A DNA stretch of 64,000 nucleotides from Monodelphis domestica. Taxonomy: Eukaryota; Chordata; Mammalia; Didelphimorphia; Didelphidae. Below are positions 1-12,730 of the stretch, one piece after another. Under the pieces are notes generated by a model. It was not told where the DNA came from. It was given only the letters and a program-made list of their open reading frames with translations, and ran no database searches. The stretch is from assembly GCF_027887165.1 (NCBI RefSeq), contig NC_077232.1, forward strand, positions 11,344,694 through 11,408,693. The letters are read 5' to 3'. Made by a program: the position numbers and the translations under genes. Within the stretch, counting starts at the first letter, position 1; each line of letters begins with the position of its first letter.

Positions 1-126
1 ACCATCTATCTGTCTTAGAATCAGCGCTGAAGAGTGGTCAGGGCTAGGCGATGAGAGTAAAGCAACTTGCCCAGCATCATCCAGCTAGGAAGTATCTGAG
101 GTCAGATTGGAACTCAGGACCCCTTA
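1..126 (-). mobile_element. Marsupial SINE, family A, cut by the window edge
   Basis: Family A in this annotation is the ~190-bp SINE whose full copies start GGGGCAGCTGGGTAGCTCAG, contain GGTTCAAATCTGACCTCAGA and GTGTGACCCTGGGCAAGTCA, and end near CTAAGATGGAAGGTAAGGGT plus an A-rich tail. It resembles opossum SINE1; the name is from memory. Confidence 0.8.
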
Positions 127-1214
127 TTGAAGTCCTACTGGAAGGAGGAGTTTCAAGAGCAGTGACAGGAAGTCAACTTTTCCCGGGGCATTTGGGGGCT
201 CTGTGCACTGGGGAAGGGATTGTCTAGATTGGGAAATTGAGAGTTTTGGAAACTAGAGCTGGAATCCCAGTTCTGTCATGGTGTGTCACTTGGTCTCTGA
301 GCCTCATTTCCCTCATCTCTAAATGAAGGAGCTGGACTCGGGGGGCTCTGGGGTCTCTTCTAGCTCTAAACTGCTCCTGCTGGGACCCCGGGAAAGGGAT
401 TTGTCAGGAGTCCAGACTGTAGGAAGCTGGGCTGTGAGGGACACCTTTGGGCTTATTCAGAATCTGAGTGAGCAGAATGAGGCAAGCCAGGGCAGGCTGC
501 ATCTTCTCCTTGGGGGAAGGGAGGCAGGAGGGTGAAAACCTGAGCCTATCTGGGAGCAGGCCAAGGACTGGGGGGCTTTGCCATTCCCTTATAAGAGGCT
601 TCCTACTTTTCAACAGCCCAGCTCTTACTCAACCTCCCAATCACTAGCAAACCAGCCCCTTGTCCCACTGCACCGAAGCTCTCCATCTTAGACAAGAAAA
701 GACTCTTCTTCCCGCCAGCTCTTGGACTGATGGAGAGGAGCGAGTGGGTCCTGGAAGGGCGATGAGTTCCTGGCCCAGATTTGAGATCATTCCAAGACTT
801 TGTAGGACTCTGGGAGAACGTCTGTCTCTTCCGGGTGCCGGCCCAGCCATCAGCACGTAGGCAGTGCCTGCTGGGTGGCAGGTGATGAATCAATGCTCTC
901 TCCGTTCACCGAGCCATCGTCCCCTGTGACTGGCTCACTCGAGGGACTAGAGCGTGGCTTCACGAGACAGACCAAGGACGTGGGTCTGGCCTCAGACTGG
1001 TCCCACGCAGAGACGTGACAAGAAGCCATCATCCTCGTGACAAGAAGCCATCATCCTCGTCTCACCGTGGCAGATGATGAGTCACCAGGGGCCTTGGACA
1101 CGGTCACCGGAGAAGAGGAAGCTAAGAAGAGCGTCCAAGTGTGTGGCAGGTCCATTCCCACTGCTGGGAACGTTCATCCCACTTTCTAAGCTTTCTAATG
1201 AGAGGTCGGCGTGC

Positions 1215-1390
1215 CATAGACCACAGGCCAGAAGGGACCTCAGACTTCACAGCCCATCTAGCCTTGCCCCATTTTACAGAGGAGGGAAATGAATCCTAAA
1301 GAGGGATAAGATTTGCTTGAATTATCGAGTAGCAAAGGTGGGATTTGAATCCAGGTCACCAGACTCTAAATCTTGCCGGGGCTTCTCTTG
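1215..1390 (-). mobile_element. MIR-type SINE fragment
   Basis: CCCATTTTACAGAGGAGGGA and GGTGGGATTTGAATCCAGGT. Similar minus-strand pieces: 1840-1968, 4590-4669, 6757-6880, 14880-15045, 22590-22700, 29420-29530, 32545-32740, 41284-41440, 48845-48970, 49225-49290, 50755-51005, 52440-52610, 55361-55420, 55455-55560, 60130-60345, 61050-61140. Confidence 0.7.
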
Positions 1391-2550
1391 TAGCCCCCTG
1401 GTCCTTTCGGCTGTGGGATCTACAATGTCCCTCTGAAGCACCTTACTAGAGGAGGGGCCCCCCAGAGTACTTAGCTGGAATCCGAAAAGCTGGTTCACAC
1501 CCCACCTCTGACAATATGTGGGACTGGGGATGAGTCCTCTGGATCTTTGGTGGAATGGGAGTTTGGCCCAGACATGAGCATCCATTCACTGACCAAGCTC
1601 TTTAAAGCCCCTCCAGTGTGCCAAGGACTAGAGTCCCCAAGATGGACACCAAAGAGCCCCTGCCTGTGAGGCTTAAGTTCCACTGGAGATGGAGAAGAGC
1701 AATGACAAAAAAAGAAGAGCGCTCACAGAATGAATATGGCAGGTAGGGCACCAGGGACAGAGGGTGCCAGTGACCAGGGAGCTATGACAGGCCTGGGGGG
1801 AGGAGGCAAGGAGAAGCAATGCCTGTACTGGGATCTCGAGATCATCTAGGCCACACTACTCATAAGTAAATCAAGGCTCAGGAAGGTTGACTTGCCCAAG
1901 GTCACACAGGGAGTATCAGAATCGGGATTTGAACCAAGGTCCTCTAACTCTAGAACCACAAACTAAAAGTTGACCAGGAGAATCCTGGAAAGGTAGTCGG
2001 GAGCCAAGTGGTCAAGGGCTTCCAATGACAAGCCAGGGGCCCAGTTTATCCTGGAGGTAAGAGAGAGCCATTGGGGAGTCCCACAATCAGACCTGTGCTT
2101 TCTCTTGGACTTGCAGAAATGAAAACGCTGGTGGGGGCTCATGAGTTTATGTCGCCGTTTTTATGATCAGATTATTAAACTGTGAAGCCCCCTTTAGATC
2201 ATCTAGATTTAAAACTACTTTAATGACGTGGTCAGTGATTGACGTCTAATGACTGAGATCATCATAAAACTATAAATTAAAAATAAGCCCAGAGCCGAGG
2301 TTCTTTGCAGGGGCGCCACTTGTGCCAGGAGGTGCTGTGGCACACATTAATGAATGAAGGTGCTGCCTCTCCAGGGGCCAGACGTATTGACTCTAGTTCT
2401 TGGATTGTTTTGGGGTATGGCGAGGCACAACTTGGATCTAGCTCTGGGAGTAGGCAGGCTTCCTTGAAATCTGGGGACCAAGCGTTTGGCCCAAGTTCCT
2501 GGAGTGACAGCCTAGCCAATAAATTCATACTCTAACCAGCCCATTACAGA

Positions 2551-2717
2551 GGAGGCAGCTGCAGCTCCTTGGCTCAGTGGGTGGAGCTCTGGGCCTGAAG
2601 GGAGAAGGTCTTGAGTTCGAATCTGACCTCAGACACTTCCAAGCCTTTAAGCCCAGCTGCCTAGCCTTTCCTCCCCGTCCTCTTAGAATTACAGAAGGTA
2701 AAGGTTGAAAACAAATA
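2551..2717 (+). mobile_element. SINE family A, internally deleted
   Basis: The start and 3' end are present; the GTGTGACC..GTCACTT block is missing. Confidence 0.75.
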
Positions 2718-4683
2718 GAATGTCTTGAGATTGGAGGATCCAAGATGCTGCTGACACCCATTAAAGGGAATGCCCAGGTGACCTAGAAGCCCAAGAGATT
2801 CCTCAAAGTTATCCCAGGTCCCTTTAACAACACAAGCCCTAGAGGCAGGGAAAGGAGGCCCCGAGGCCTTGGCTCCTCCACTTCCTGGAACTCCAGTAAC
2901 AAGACAACCTGGCCTAGTAAAGGAAAACATAGTCTCGAGTTGGTTCTGGGCCCCACCAAGGGAGAAGAGAACTTCCAGGGCCAGGAACCTGGCTCCCCCC
3001 ACCCCGATGGGCCCGTGAAGCTGGAGTCCACTCTTCCTAGACGCTGAGTGGTTATGCAAAGGGACGCTCGCCCCTCTCAGTTGGGGAGCCCCAGCCCTGG
3101 CCCTTGCTCCACCGTCTCTAGGCAGGACCTCTCTGTAAGGCCAACTGGTGTTCCCTGGTTCCTTCCATCACTAAAGCACCTGTTAGAGTCCCACACTGGG
3201 GCAAGCCCTGTGCTGAATGCTGGGGATTCCCGCTGTGTGGGAGCCCCAGTTTAATGCCAATAAGGACGTCCACATGAGTCATTTCCAGCATAAATGGGAG
3301 GAAACCAAGAGGGGAAGGGCTTCCCATGGAAGGGAGGCTTTTAGCGGATACGTGAAGGAAGGCAGGAGATGGAGCTGAAGAAGGACAGCGTTTGCAGGTG
3401 GGGGCTAGCCAGAGAGAATGGCCAGTCTGGGGCTGGAATGTGTTCTGGAGGCCGGCATCACTAGAACCCAGTGCACTGGGGGCAGCGGGGAGAGGAAGAC
3501 TAGAAGGGCCATTAGTGGACACCTAAAAAAGTCCAACTGCCCAGGAACGCCAAGGAGAGGAGTTCTCTGGGCACCCACTGGCTAGTTCAATGGGAACCCT
3601 GGAGCACCCTCTGAAGAGAGTTCAGACAAACATTCTCTGTCTTCAAAGAGCCTCCCTACTAATGGGGGAGACAACACAAATATCTAGATGCGTGGAGTAG
3701 AATGAATAAATCAATAAATCATCCTAAAGGGGGGTTCTAGCTGCTGGGGGCAGGGAGGCCTGGGAAAGATGTCTCACAGAAGGTAGGATCTGAACTCAGT
3801 CTGGAAGACAGTAGGGGAAACTAAGAGCCAGAGATGAGGAGGCAGGGCTTTCCAGGCAGGGGTTGGGGGGCAGCTGGAGCAGAGGCTGGAGATGGAGAGC
3901 CCCCTGGATTGTCGATTTTGGAGAGGGGGATTTAGGGTGAGAAACCTGGAGAGGTAAGGAGGGGCCCCAGATCTAGCTCCATGGGAAAGGAATCCCTGCC
4001 AGCCAGGATGCTGGTTACCTGGGCAACCTTCCCTGTAGAGGCTGAGCTGGTTTCCCCTAGGTTTTGTGTTTCCATGGTTTCAGGAGGAGAGGCTCAAGAT
4101 CTGGGCCTCCTGTGAGCCCTTAGAGGTCTCCAGACCCAGCAATTCAAACCTCAACTGTCTTTCACACAAGACAAAAGCAGCAGCCCCTGCCCAGTGTGTC
4201 TGCTGCCTTCCGGCCTGTATGCATCGGGATATATGGTGCCAACAGGACAGCTGTGGCTGCTGAATCCATGGCAACGTCTCAGGAGCTTGTTCCTCCCCCT
4301 CCCCTTGGCCCACCTCGGGGTCAGTTCTGGGCCCAGACTACCCAGGAGGGCTGCTGGAGAGTGGCCAGAAGAGTCTTCTGCTGAGCCTTGTCAGGTGTCT
4401 CCTTGTGACTTTTGCTCAGAAGTTCTAGTTCCAGAATCAGGAAGGAACTGACCAGCATCCCCCTGGAAGGGAAGTGAAAGTGCATTGGGAAATTTGTCTG
4501 AGGACCACATCTGCCTCTTCTCCCACATTCTCCCCAAATGCTGCAACGTCCAGCCCTTCTCATACTCACTTCCTGCCTGACAGTCCCCTCTTTTTACAGA
4601 TGAGGAAGCTGAAGCCCAGAGAAGTGATTTTCTCAGATTGCCCGGGTCACTGGGAGCGGGATAGTGATTGGAACTCACTTCTT

Positions 4684-5394
4684 TTTTTCTTTCTTTCTTT
4701 TTACAAATTATTTATTTAATTAATTTAGAATATTTTCCCATGGTTACATGATTCATCTTCTTTCCCTCCAATCCTCCCTTCCCCTCCCATAGCCAAACAG
4801 CAATTCCACTGGGTTTTACATGTGTCATTGATCAAGACCTATTTCCATATTATTATTTGCAATAGAGCAATCACTTAGAGTCTAACTCCCCAATCATATT
4901 CCCATTGAACCATGTGATCAAGCAGTTGTTTTTCTTCTGTGTTTCTGCTCCCATAGTTCTTCCTCTGGATGTGGATACATTCTTTCTTACAAGTCCCTCA
5001 GGATTGTCCTGGGTCATTGCATTGTGACTAGTAAAGAAGTCAGTTACATTTGATTGTACCACAATGTATCAGTCTCTGTGTACAATGTTTTCCTAGTTCT
5101 GCTCCTTTCACTCTGCATCAGTTCATGCAAGTCTTTCTAGTTCACATGGAATTCCTCTAGTTCATTACTCCTGTGAGCACAATAGTATTCCATCACCAAG
5201 AGACACCACAATTTCTTCAGCCATTCCCCAATTGAAGGACATCCCCTCATTTTCCAATTTTTTGCCACCACAAAGAGCACAGCTATAAATATCCTTGTAC
5301 ATGTCTTTTTCCTTATTATCTCTTTGGGGTACAAACCCAGCAGTGCTATGGCTGGATCAAAGGGCAGGCAGGCTTTTAAAGCTCTTTGGGCATA
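4684..5394 (-). mobile_element. LINE 3' end (L1-like) with 14-bp target-site duplication
   Basis: 5'-truncated minus-strand LINE, flanked by exact GGAACTCACTTCTT repeats (4670-4683 and 5395-5408). The minus-strand frame 5403-5137 carries a degenerate L1 ORF2 C-terminus: LPFDPAIALLGLYPKEI, VLFVVAKNWKMRGCPSIGEW and VMEYYCAH recall the L1 phrases for this region. The rest is 3'UTR ending in an A/T-rich tail at the left. It split a MIR-type fragment. Confidence 0.88.
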
Positions 5395-5512
5395 GGAACT
5401 CACTTCTTCTGACTCTAAATTCAGTGTTCACTCCAGTGCCTTTGGGGTCCAAAAGTATGTCCAAATGTATGGCCAGTCCTCTCTCTTAATTATTGGTTAA
5501 TACTTTAGCAAA

Positions 5513-5708
5513 GCTGCTCTAGCTAAGTGGCTCAATGGCCAGGCCTAGAAATGGGAGGTCCTGAGTTCAAATCTGACCTCAGACACTGCCTCATTGTGTG
5601 ACCCTGGGCAAGTCACTTAACCCCCATTGCCTAACCCTGAGCTCTCTTCTGCCTTGGAACCAGTACTCAGTATTGATCCAAGATGTAAGAGGTTAAATTA
5701 AAAAACCT
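5513..5708 (+). mobile_element. SINE family A, full length, diverged
   Basis: The whole consensus from GCTAAGTGGCTCAATGGCCA to the A-rich end can be followed. Confidence 0.85.
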
Positions 5709-6399
5709 TAATGAGGCTTAGCTGACAGTCAGTGGAAAGCAAGTCTGGGGCAGAGGAAGTAGATGAGGGTGGATCTGGATGGGAGAAGATAGGGCTCCCC
5801 AGAACTCTGTGATGGGAACAGGGACACTTCCTGGGTTCCTCCCAGCACTGAGGACATGATTTCTGTTTCCATCAACATGGATACAGATGTCAATTCATCC
5901 AGACTTTCTCATCATGCCTATGTTCCCCCACTAATTCTCCAGAGAGGTTCTGCTGCCCCTCAGGAAGTCTTCTTCTGTCCCTAAGTGAATTCCGTGGCTA
6001 CCAAGGCAACTCTCTGGCTGTCCACAAGCCAGACCTCCTTGCAGGAGGTGGTCTATGGTAGGGGCGACATCTACCCCACCCAAGTTAGGCCAGTGTTTCA
6101 TTATAAGGCAATGGAGCCATCCTTGAGGTCCAGGGCATTAAGTATGGCACAGGGAGGAGCCTCCTGGTCACCACAGGGTAAAAGGCCAGTGTGGGAGGAC
6201 ACGAGAGATCCTCAAGCTTCTCACATTCCTCTGAACTGCCCGCCATTAAGTCAATCTCCTCCTGATCAACGCATGACGGTCTCATTGGGATTGTCTCATT
6301 TCATTCTAATCCTGAGCCTGAACCACGGGACCGGCATGAGTCAGGCCTTGCCTGGAACAATGTCCTGGATTTCCTGATGATGGAGAGCTGAAAATATGG

Positions 6400-6744
6400 G
6401 TGGCCTGGGCCTTCGAAGAGGTTCTATTTGCACAGCCCTCTTGGGCCCTGAAGGCAGGCCTCTCCTCAGAACGCTGCACCTCCAGGGCACCAAGAGGGTG
6501 CCCACAGCATTTCTCCATCCCTTTGGCTAAGCCCAAGACAAACAATGGGTGGAAGACTCCCTCCTTCATCGAGAAATACCAGAAAGGTGAGGCTTCAGCC
6601 CCTGGAGCCACTGAAGAGGAAGAGGAGGATGAGGATGAGGAGGCCCTCCAGCAGGAAGTCCAGCATGCACGGCATGCACGGGTGAAGAAAGGGAGCTGGC
6701 TGACTCCCCTGGGCAGGGCCTGGGTGGGTGAAGAACATGAATGA
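6400..6744 (+). other. Open frame with acidic run, coding status unclear
   Basis: 114 codons with a non-repeat composition: AKPKTNNGWKTPSFIEKYQK, then an E/D-rich run (EEEEEDEDEEAL). A consensus donor, CAGAAAG|GTGAGG, sits at 6586. I do not recognise a family. Synteny predicts no gene here. It could be a decayed exon or chance. Confidence 0.15.
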
Positions 6745-7998
6745 AGTCATGAAACATTCAATGCTAACTGACATTTATAGGGCAGACATGATCTCATTTG
6801 AGCCTCACAACAACCCTGTGAGGGAGGAATTATGGGGTTATTATCCCCAACTCACAGACAGAGCCAGAACTGGGAATTCCAGCCCCTCTGGCACATCTGC
6901 CCTGGCTGAGGCTCTCAGTGGTGAGCGCTCCTGTACATGGCGGAGGCAGACTGGAGACAGAGGTCAGGGGAGCCGAGGACCTGGGAGGCCGACCCAGAGA
7001 GCCGGGGGCCAGCCGTAGGGGGAGGGAGCTCCACTGATGACCGCAACAGGAAGCTGGACACGATGGAGGGAGCTAGAAAGGAGGAGAGGTGGCAGAGAGG
7101 AGGCCCAAGGGTGGCACTGGGGATCAGAGAGCCAGCTCACCCCTCCTGGCCTTGGCTTACATAGAAGTGCCTTGAGGAGAAAGCTGGGCTCCACTGAGTG
7201 CCAGATGATGGGAGGAATGTGACAAGAAGAGAATGACAATGATGAGATCAAAGAATTAGGGCTGGAAGGGCCAGAGGAGGTGAAGAGCACAGGCCAAGGC
7301 CAGATCCCTGGGGCATCCCAGTGGTCTTCCAAGTTAACATTGATCCTCCCATGAGGGATGACTACTTCCAGTGCTAGGCCGTTGTCTATCTCTGAACACA
7401 CCCAGCTGGGGCGCCCGATGGCCCACATCTACCCATCTTTCCCACAAGAATAGCAGGAGGGGCCTTTGCCAAATGCTTTAGTAAAATCTGGGCAAATTCT
7501 CTTTATGGCATTGTCCTTGCCTACTGCTCGAAGGTCCCCTTAAGGTGTTGCAATCACAGAATCACAGAATTTCTAAGCTGAAAGGGACCTCAGAAACCAG
7601 TTTTTCCACCCAATGCTGAGCAAAATCCCCACGATGAGGTCATCAGCTCCTGCCTGAAGACCACTAGACCCCTTTGGGAGAGCTCTTTGGGCCCTTCCGC
7701 CCAGGGTTGCCCCTAGATTTGCCCTGGGGGGCAGGCAGAACAAATGGAGTCAGGATTCCCCCAGAGAGCTCTTCAGACCCTTGGGGACACATCCCCAACA
7801 CTTCTTTCCAGGGAAAACGCACCGAGTGCCTTCGACCTGGGGCATGTCCTTGAGGGGGCATGTTACCATCCGGCCTGCTATCCCCTGGATGCTCTCCATC
7901 AACACAAATCGGTTTGTGGTACGGTAGAATAAGGGAAGAGCATGAAAGTCTGTGTGGCCCCAGAGATTCAGGGAGGGCGAGGTCACATACCTGGGAGG

Positions 7999-8330
7999 GT
8001 AGATCAGCACGTCTTAAAGGATCCACTGAAGAAGGAAATGGCAACCCACTCCAATATCCTTGCCAAGAAAACCCCATGGAGGGGCAGCTAGGTGGCTCAA
8101 GTCTAGAGATGGGAGGTTCTGGGTTCTAATTGGGCCTCAGACACTTCCTAGCTGTGGGACCCTGGACAAGTCAGTGAACCCCCATTGTCTAGCCCTTCCT
8201 ACTCTTCTGCCTTGGACCCAATACATGGTATTTATTCTAATTCAGAAGGTAAGGACCTAAAAACAAAAAAGAAAACTCGGTGGAGAGATATGGTCCATGG
8301 GTTGGACATGACTGAATGACTGGATTCAGT
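7999..8330 (+). mobile_element. SINE family B, 3' part, interrupted
   Basis: Family B is the longer SINE with GGAAATGGCAACCCACTCCA, CTTTGCCAAGAAAACCCC and a GACACGACTGAAATGACTGA-type end, resembling MAR1-class elements. Present in 7999-8075 and 8270-8330. Confidence 0.75.
8076..8262 (+). mobile_element. SINE family A nested in a family B SINE
   Basis: Full-length copy (GGGGCAGCTAGGTGGCTCAA onward). The family B 3' end is split around it: GCCAAGAAAACCCCATGG before, and GGTTGGACATGACTGAATGA after. Confidence 0.85.
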
Positions 8331-8849
8331 GAGACATGAAGGTAAGGATTGAAAACCCCCAGTACTCAAGGCTCACATTCTGAGGGTGGAGACGACGTGC
8401 CAACAACTGTGTGCAGAGACAGGTGCATGAGAGAATCTCAGAAGGGATCTCAATACCAGGGACATGGAGGAGAGTTGAGCTAAGTCTTGGAGGAAGCCAG
8501 GAGGCAGAGGTGAAGAGGCCAGAACAGAGCCAAGAGGGGGAATATGGGGGACTTCATGGAGGAGGTGGGCCTTGAAGGGGAGGCAAGGATTGAGGCGGGT
8601 GGAGAAGAGTAGGGAATGCTAGGAGGGGGAGAGAAAGAGCCTAGGATGGGCAAGGGAGACAGAGAGGGACTGTGTGGCTAAAAAGTCTGGAGAAAAACTG
8701 GAAAAGAACAGGGCTATGGAAGCCAAAGGGGAAAAGTGTTTCTGGAGGTGGACAGGCCCAACAGTTAGTAAGAATCAGAAAGGATTTGAATTCAGAGCTC
8801 TATCCCTGGCCCACCTGGCTGCTTTGAGGCCTCTGTTTCTTTATCGGTA

Positions 8850-9580
8850 AGATGGGAACAAGAATTCCACTAAGGTCCCCAAAGATTTGAGGTGAGAAGA
8901 GTACAATAAAGCTTTAAGACCTTTTGTTTTATTCTGAGCTTAACTAACACCCAATGAATGAACATCTCTGCATGTAGAGAACAGAAAAGGGGGAATCTTA
9001 AAGGAAATCGTGAATCTCTGTTATACACAGCCAGCTTTTCCTTTAAGGGATTCAGTAATTTCAACATGTAACTTTCAAAACTATCCTGCCTGTCTGTGCT
9101 TCCTTCAGATCTTCCTTCTGTTCTTCTCCGTATTTAAAAATAAAACGTTCCCAGAACTTTCTTTTCTTTCTTCTTTTTCTTTAGCAATCCTGGCAGTACC
9201 CCACTTACTCACCTCTCCCAGAGTCGGAGAACCTGAATTTTTTTTTAAGTTTTCTCTTGGTGACTGAAAGACAACATTTGAGTTTCAGAGCTTTCCAGTC
9301 GTGCGAGTGTGTCCACTTACCAGTCGAGAATGGAACCTTCGTCTAAACCGTTGCATAAACACAAGTTTGAGTCATGAAAAAAAAGCCCGGGGATTCTTTA
9401 CCACAAGCCAACAGGTCAATGGGGTGTTAAATTATCTTGCCCCCAACATCATAAACTACAAAGTTGGCGTTTAATATCGCTGATTTGATCCATTAACTTA
9501 AAACACAACCACATCGAACTTTCCAACAAAAACAATAGCAGTGCAGTGTGTTAGGATGACTAAGGCTTTACTCATTCTCG
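8850..9580. other. Repeat-free AT-rich non-coding stretch
   Basis: Unlike its surroundings it has no SINE, LINE or simple repeat, no gene, and contains several CATAAACAC/CATTAACTTA-type AT phrases and isolated CpGs. Such islands are candidates for conserved non-coding elements, but nothing in it is recognised. Confidence 0.3.
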
Positions 9581-10415
9581 GTAGCCTACAGAAGCCAACA
9601 TTGCCCTGAAGGGCCTTCCCTGGCTCTCAGGTCTGGGAGGTCAGCCTTAGCTTCTCCTCCATCATGGGGGCTTCTCTCCAGACATGGACCAAGGGGTCCC
9701 AGCCCCAGCTGGCTCATTTCTTCCAGGCACAAAGATCGCTTATTGGGATTAGCGGATTGGGCGATCTCTGTAGGGTTGGCAATAACCTGGCACACATTCT
9801 TTAGCCATCTGATAGCTCCTGAGCAGGAGGAGGAGGGACACCCACAGATCTATGGCCAAGGGGCTTGGTCTTTGCTTCTGCAAACAATCCAGCTGGATTT
9901 CCTTAGGCACAAAAGGTCCCCTTTCCCTGGGGAATGTTATCTTCTGATTATCTTTCCCCATCATTATGAATAAGAACTGTAGGGATCTTTTTCTTTCCAA
10001 CAATTTTCCTTCCTTTGTAACTTTTACAGCTGTCTTGAGGGCTGATTCTTCTGTCCAAATGAACTGAATCTGGGGAAACATTCCGGGCCTATTGGATACA
10101 TTCTTCTTTTCAGTCGAGTACCTGGGGCATGGGGGCAGCCTTTCTTGCCACCCTGTCCTTTGAACCGTCCCAAATGACTACACTCATTTGCAAAGCCAGA
10201 TTTCTTCTTCTTCTTTTAATTTTTAATAATTTTGTTCTTGATATTTTTTGTCTCTTTCATCATCATAGCCTCCCAGGGATCCCTTCCCCTCCCTCCCCCC
10301 CCAGTCATCCCACTCTCAAAGCCTGCCATTCCATAGATTTCCTAAGGTCACAGATAACAGAACAAGATTGTGCTTCTATGTATATGTTCTGCTTCCTCAA
10401 AGAGACAGTGGAATC

Positions 10416-10612
10416 AGGGGGCAGCTAGATGGCTTCTTGGATAGAGCCAGACCTGGAGATGGGAGGTCCTGGGTTCAAACCTAGCCTCAGACACTTCCCA
10501 GATGTGTGACCCTGGACAAGTCACTTAACCCCCATTGCCCAGCCCTTACTGTTCTGCCTTGGAACCAAAAAGTAATATTGATTCTAAGAGAGAAGGTGAA
10601 GGTTTAAAAACC
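10416..10612 (+). mobile_element. SINE family A, full length
   Basis: GGGGCAGCTAGATGGCTTCT to GAGAGAAGGTGAAGGTTT and an A-rich end. Short similar flanks (CAGTGGA) suggest a target-site duplication. Confidence 0.88.
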
Positions 10613-11559
10613 AAAACAGTGGAGTTACCACTTCTTGGAGGGTCTCTTTGCTACCTCTGATGCCCAAGTCCCTCTTCTTTACATCCACAAGTATTTCCTG
10701 AGTTTGAGAAATTCGTCTGAACTGTTCTCCTTCCTTTGGGCTCTTCTGCAGGTGCTATTTCCAAGTTCTTCCTGGAAGGCATCCCAGTCCACCATTTTTT
10801 ACCCTTGAGGAGGACCCCCTCCCTGGAAGCCCTTTGGGGTGAGCATCACCCAGGAGCCAGCTGAGATGTTGGGGAGGGGGCAGAAGAAAGGGAAGGGACC
10901 AGGTCTTGGGGAGAGCTATTTTCTGGGGTTTCATCCAGTCTGGTAAACCTAAAAGTGGCCCCAAAATGGGAACTGGGGCCATTTTGGGAGGGTCAGCACA
11001 CATGCCATGAAGCCTGAAGAGGACTCGCATCCGAAGGGCACTTAGAGACCCTCTTTTTTTCCTCTCGGCATTGAATGATGCCCTTTAGTTTTATATCACA
11101 GTCCTTTGCAGATATCCTGCTCAGCTACCCACCGTCTTCCCTTCTTAGCAACCCCAAACAGTTAAAGAGGTTATGCAGTGTTCCCCACCCATAGTCCCCC
11201 GGTCTTCCAATGAAAGGGGAGGGGTATCCAATCATTACACAGCTTCCACTTTTGGTTTGTTCTTTTTTCTTTACTCCCTCATTTCCCCAGGAAGGAAGCT
11301 GATGCTCAGAAGGTCTCAGTGACTGCCCCAGAACCACCAGGGTCAAAAAGCAGCAACAAATCCTGCCTTCCCTGGCAGGACGGACGTCTCTGGGGCTTCA
11401 GTGATCTCAGTGCTTTGCCTGCTGTATGCATTGGATCACACTGGCCTTGTGGGGCAGGGAGGTGTCAAAGGGAGGCACAGAGACTGGACTGGGAGTCAAG
11501 GGGCCCAATTCTCCCATCTCCCCCTTCCAGAGGTCACACACTGACCATCCCTCCTCTCT

Positions 11560-11795
11560 TTCTGGCTTCCTTCCAGGCCCAGCTAAAATCTCACCTTCTC
11601 CAGGAAGCTTTTCCCAACACCGCTTAATTCTAGTGCCTTCCCCAGTTGAATATTTCCAGTTTCTCCTCTCTGTACTGTGATTGCACACAATTGTTTGCAT
11701 GTTGCCTCCCCCCTTAGAGAGCAGGGATCAGCTTTGCCTTTACAGCCCTAAGACCTAGCACAGCCCTGGCTCATGAGGCGCTTAATGTATGTTTA
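11560..11795 (+). mobile_element. L2-like LINE fragment
   Basis: CAGCTAAAATCTCACCTTCT, CAGGAAGCTTTTCCCAACAC and CTTAATGTATGTTTATC are the usual 3' phrases. Further L2-like pieces: 12160-12240, 25575-25665, 38060-38420, 42920-43050, 45280-45600, 52240-52440, 59390-59620, 61000-61050, 61380-61450, 61545-61870, 63180-63270. Confidence 0.65.
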
Positions 11796-12708
11796 TCAGC
11801 GGACTACGTGAATGACCTTGGGTAAGTCCCCTCACCTCTACAGACTTCAAGTTTCACATTTGGAAAATGGTTGGGGAGGGGGTGTTGGGGGCCTCCAAGG
11901 TCCCTTCCAGCTCCCATCCATGATCCGGCCTTCTGCAGAACCTTAATCCAGAAGGACCAAACCAGTTCACTCTGCCTGAGATCTGGGGGTCTTGGGGGGT
12001 CCCTACTTACTGATTCCTTTCCCTGGGCTAGTCTTTGTGTCCTGGTATTTCTTTAAGCTTCAGGGCTTCTTCTGCTTGAATAGAGCGGGTCTAGAATGAG
12101 CAAAATGATGCACAAAGGAGCATCGAGGTTGGTAAAGGCGCCAGTGAATCGGGAAGATCTGACCCTGCTACTCCCCTGCTCAAAAAGAGTCCATGGCTCC
12201 CTACCACTTCTGGTCTCCTCTATTTGGCTCTAAAGTGAATTCTGGCTTCTGTTGCTTTACTGAAATAAAGACTGCCCCTTCCATGCGCTATATATTAGAT
12301 GGTGGAGTCGAAACACTTTGGGACCTTCTACCTCCCATGTCAAGTAAAGGAGCACCCATTGGGTGCCAGGCACTAAGAGTTGGGAATACAATTATAAGTA
12401 GAAAAAGCCAATCACTGTCCTAAGGAGCTTACATTGAGCATATTAAAGGAAGCCTGAAAGGGGGTGAGGAGGAGGTAGCCCCCTCCCCAAAGGCATGGCT
12501 GACAAAGTCTAACAGGAAGTCAGCAGTGGGACCCAGAAAGGATGAAGATGACCTAAGGCAGCAGCGTGGTCTAAGAGAGAGAGAGCCCAGGAGACCCTGG
12601 CCAAGTCACTTAACCTAACCTTGATGTGTCTCAGTGAACCCTGTGGCTCTATCTGTGATCCCAGAGTGTTCCCCACTGGCATGCACAGTCTCTGGGGAAG
12701 AATTCCAG

Positions 12709-12730
12709 ACCCCCCCCCCCCCCCCCCCCG
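12709..12730 (+). repeat. Homopolymer C run
   Basis: About 22 consecutive C. Other C runs occur at 17287-17304 (just before the FTH1 promoter) and 50522-50533. The exact length may be an assembly artefact. Confidence 0.85.

Larger units (their letters stand above)
127..4589. other. Left flank without genes
   Basis: Outside the listed repeats nothing coding is seen. 1021-1060 has a short duplication (GACAAGAAGCCATCATCCTC twice). 2110-2300 is AT-richer unique sequence. 2718-3600 is unique with degraded repeat traces. Confidence 0.6.
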
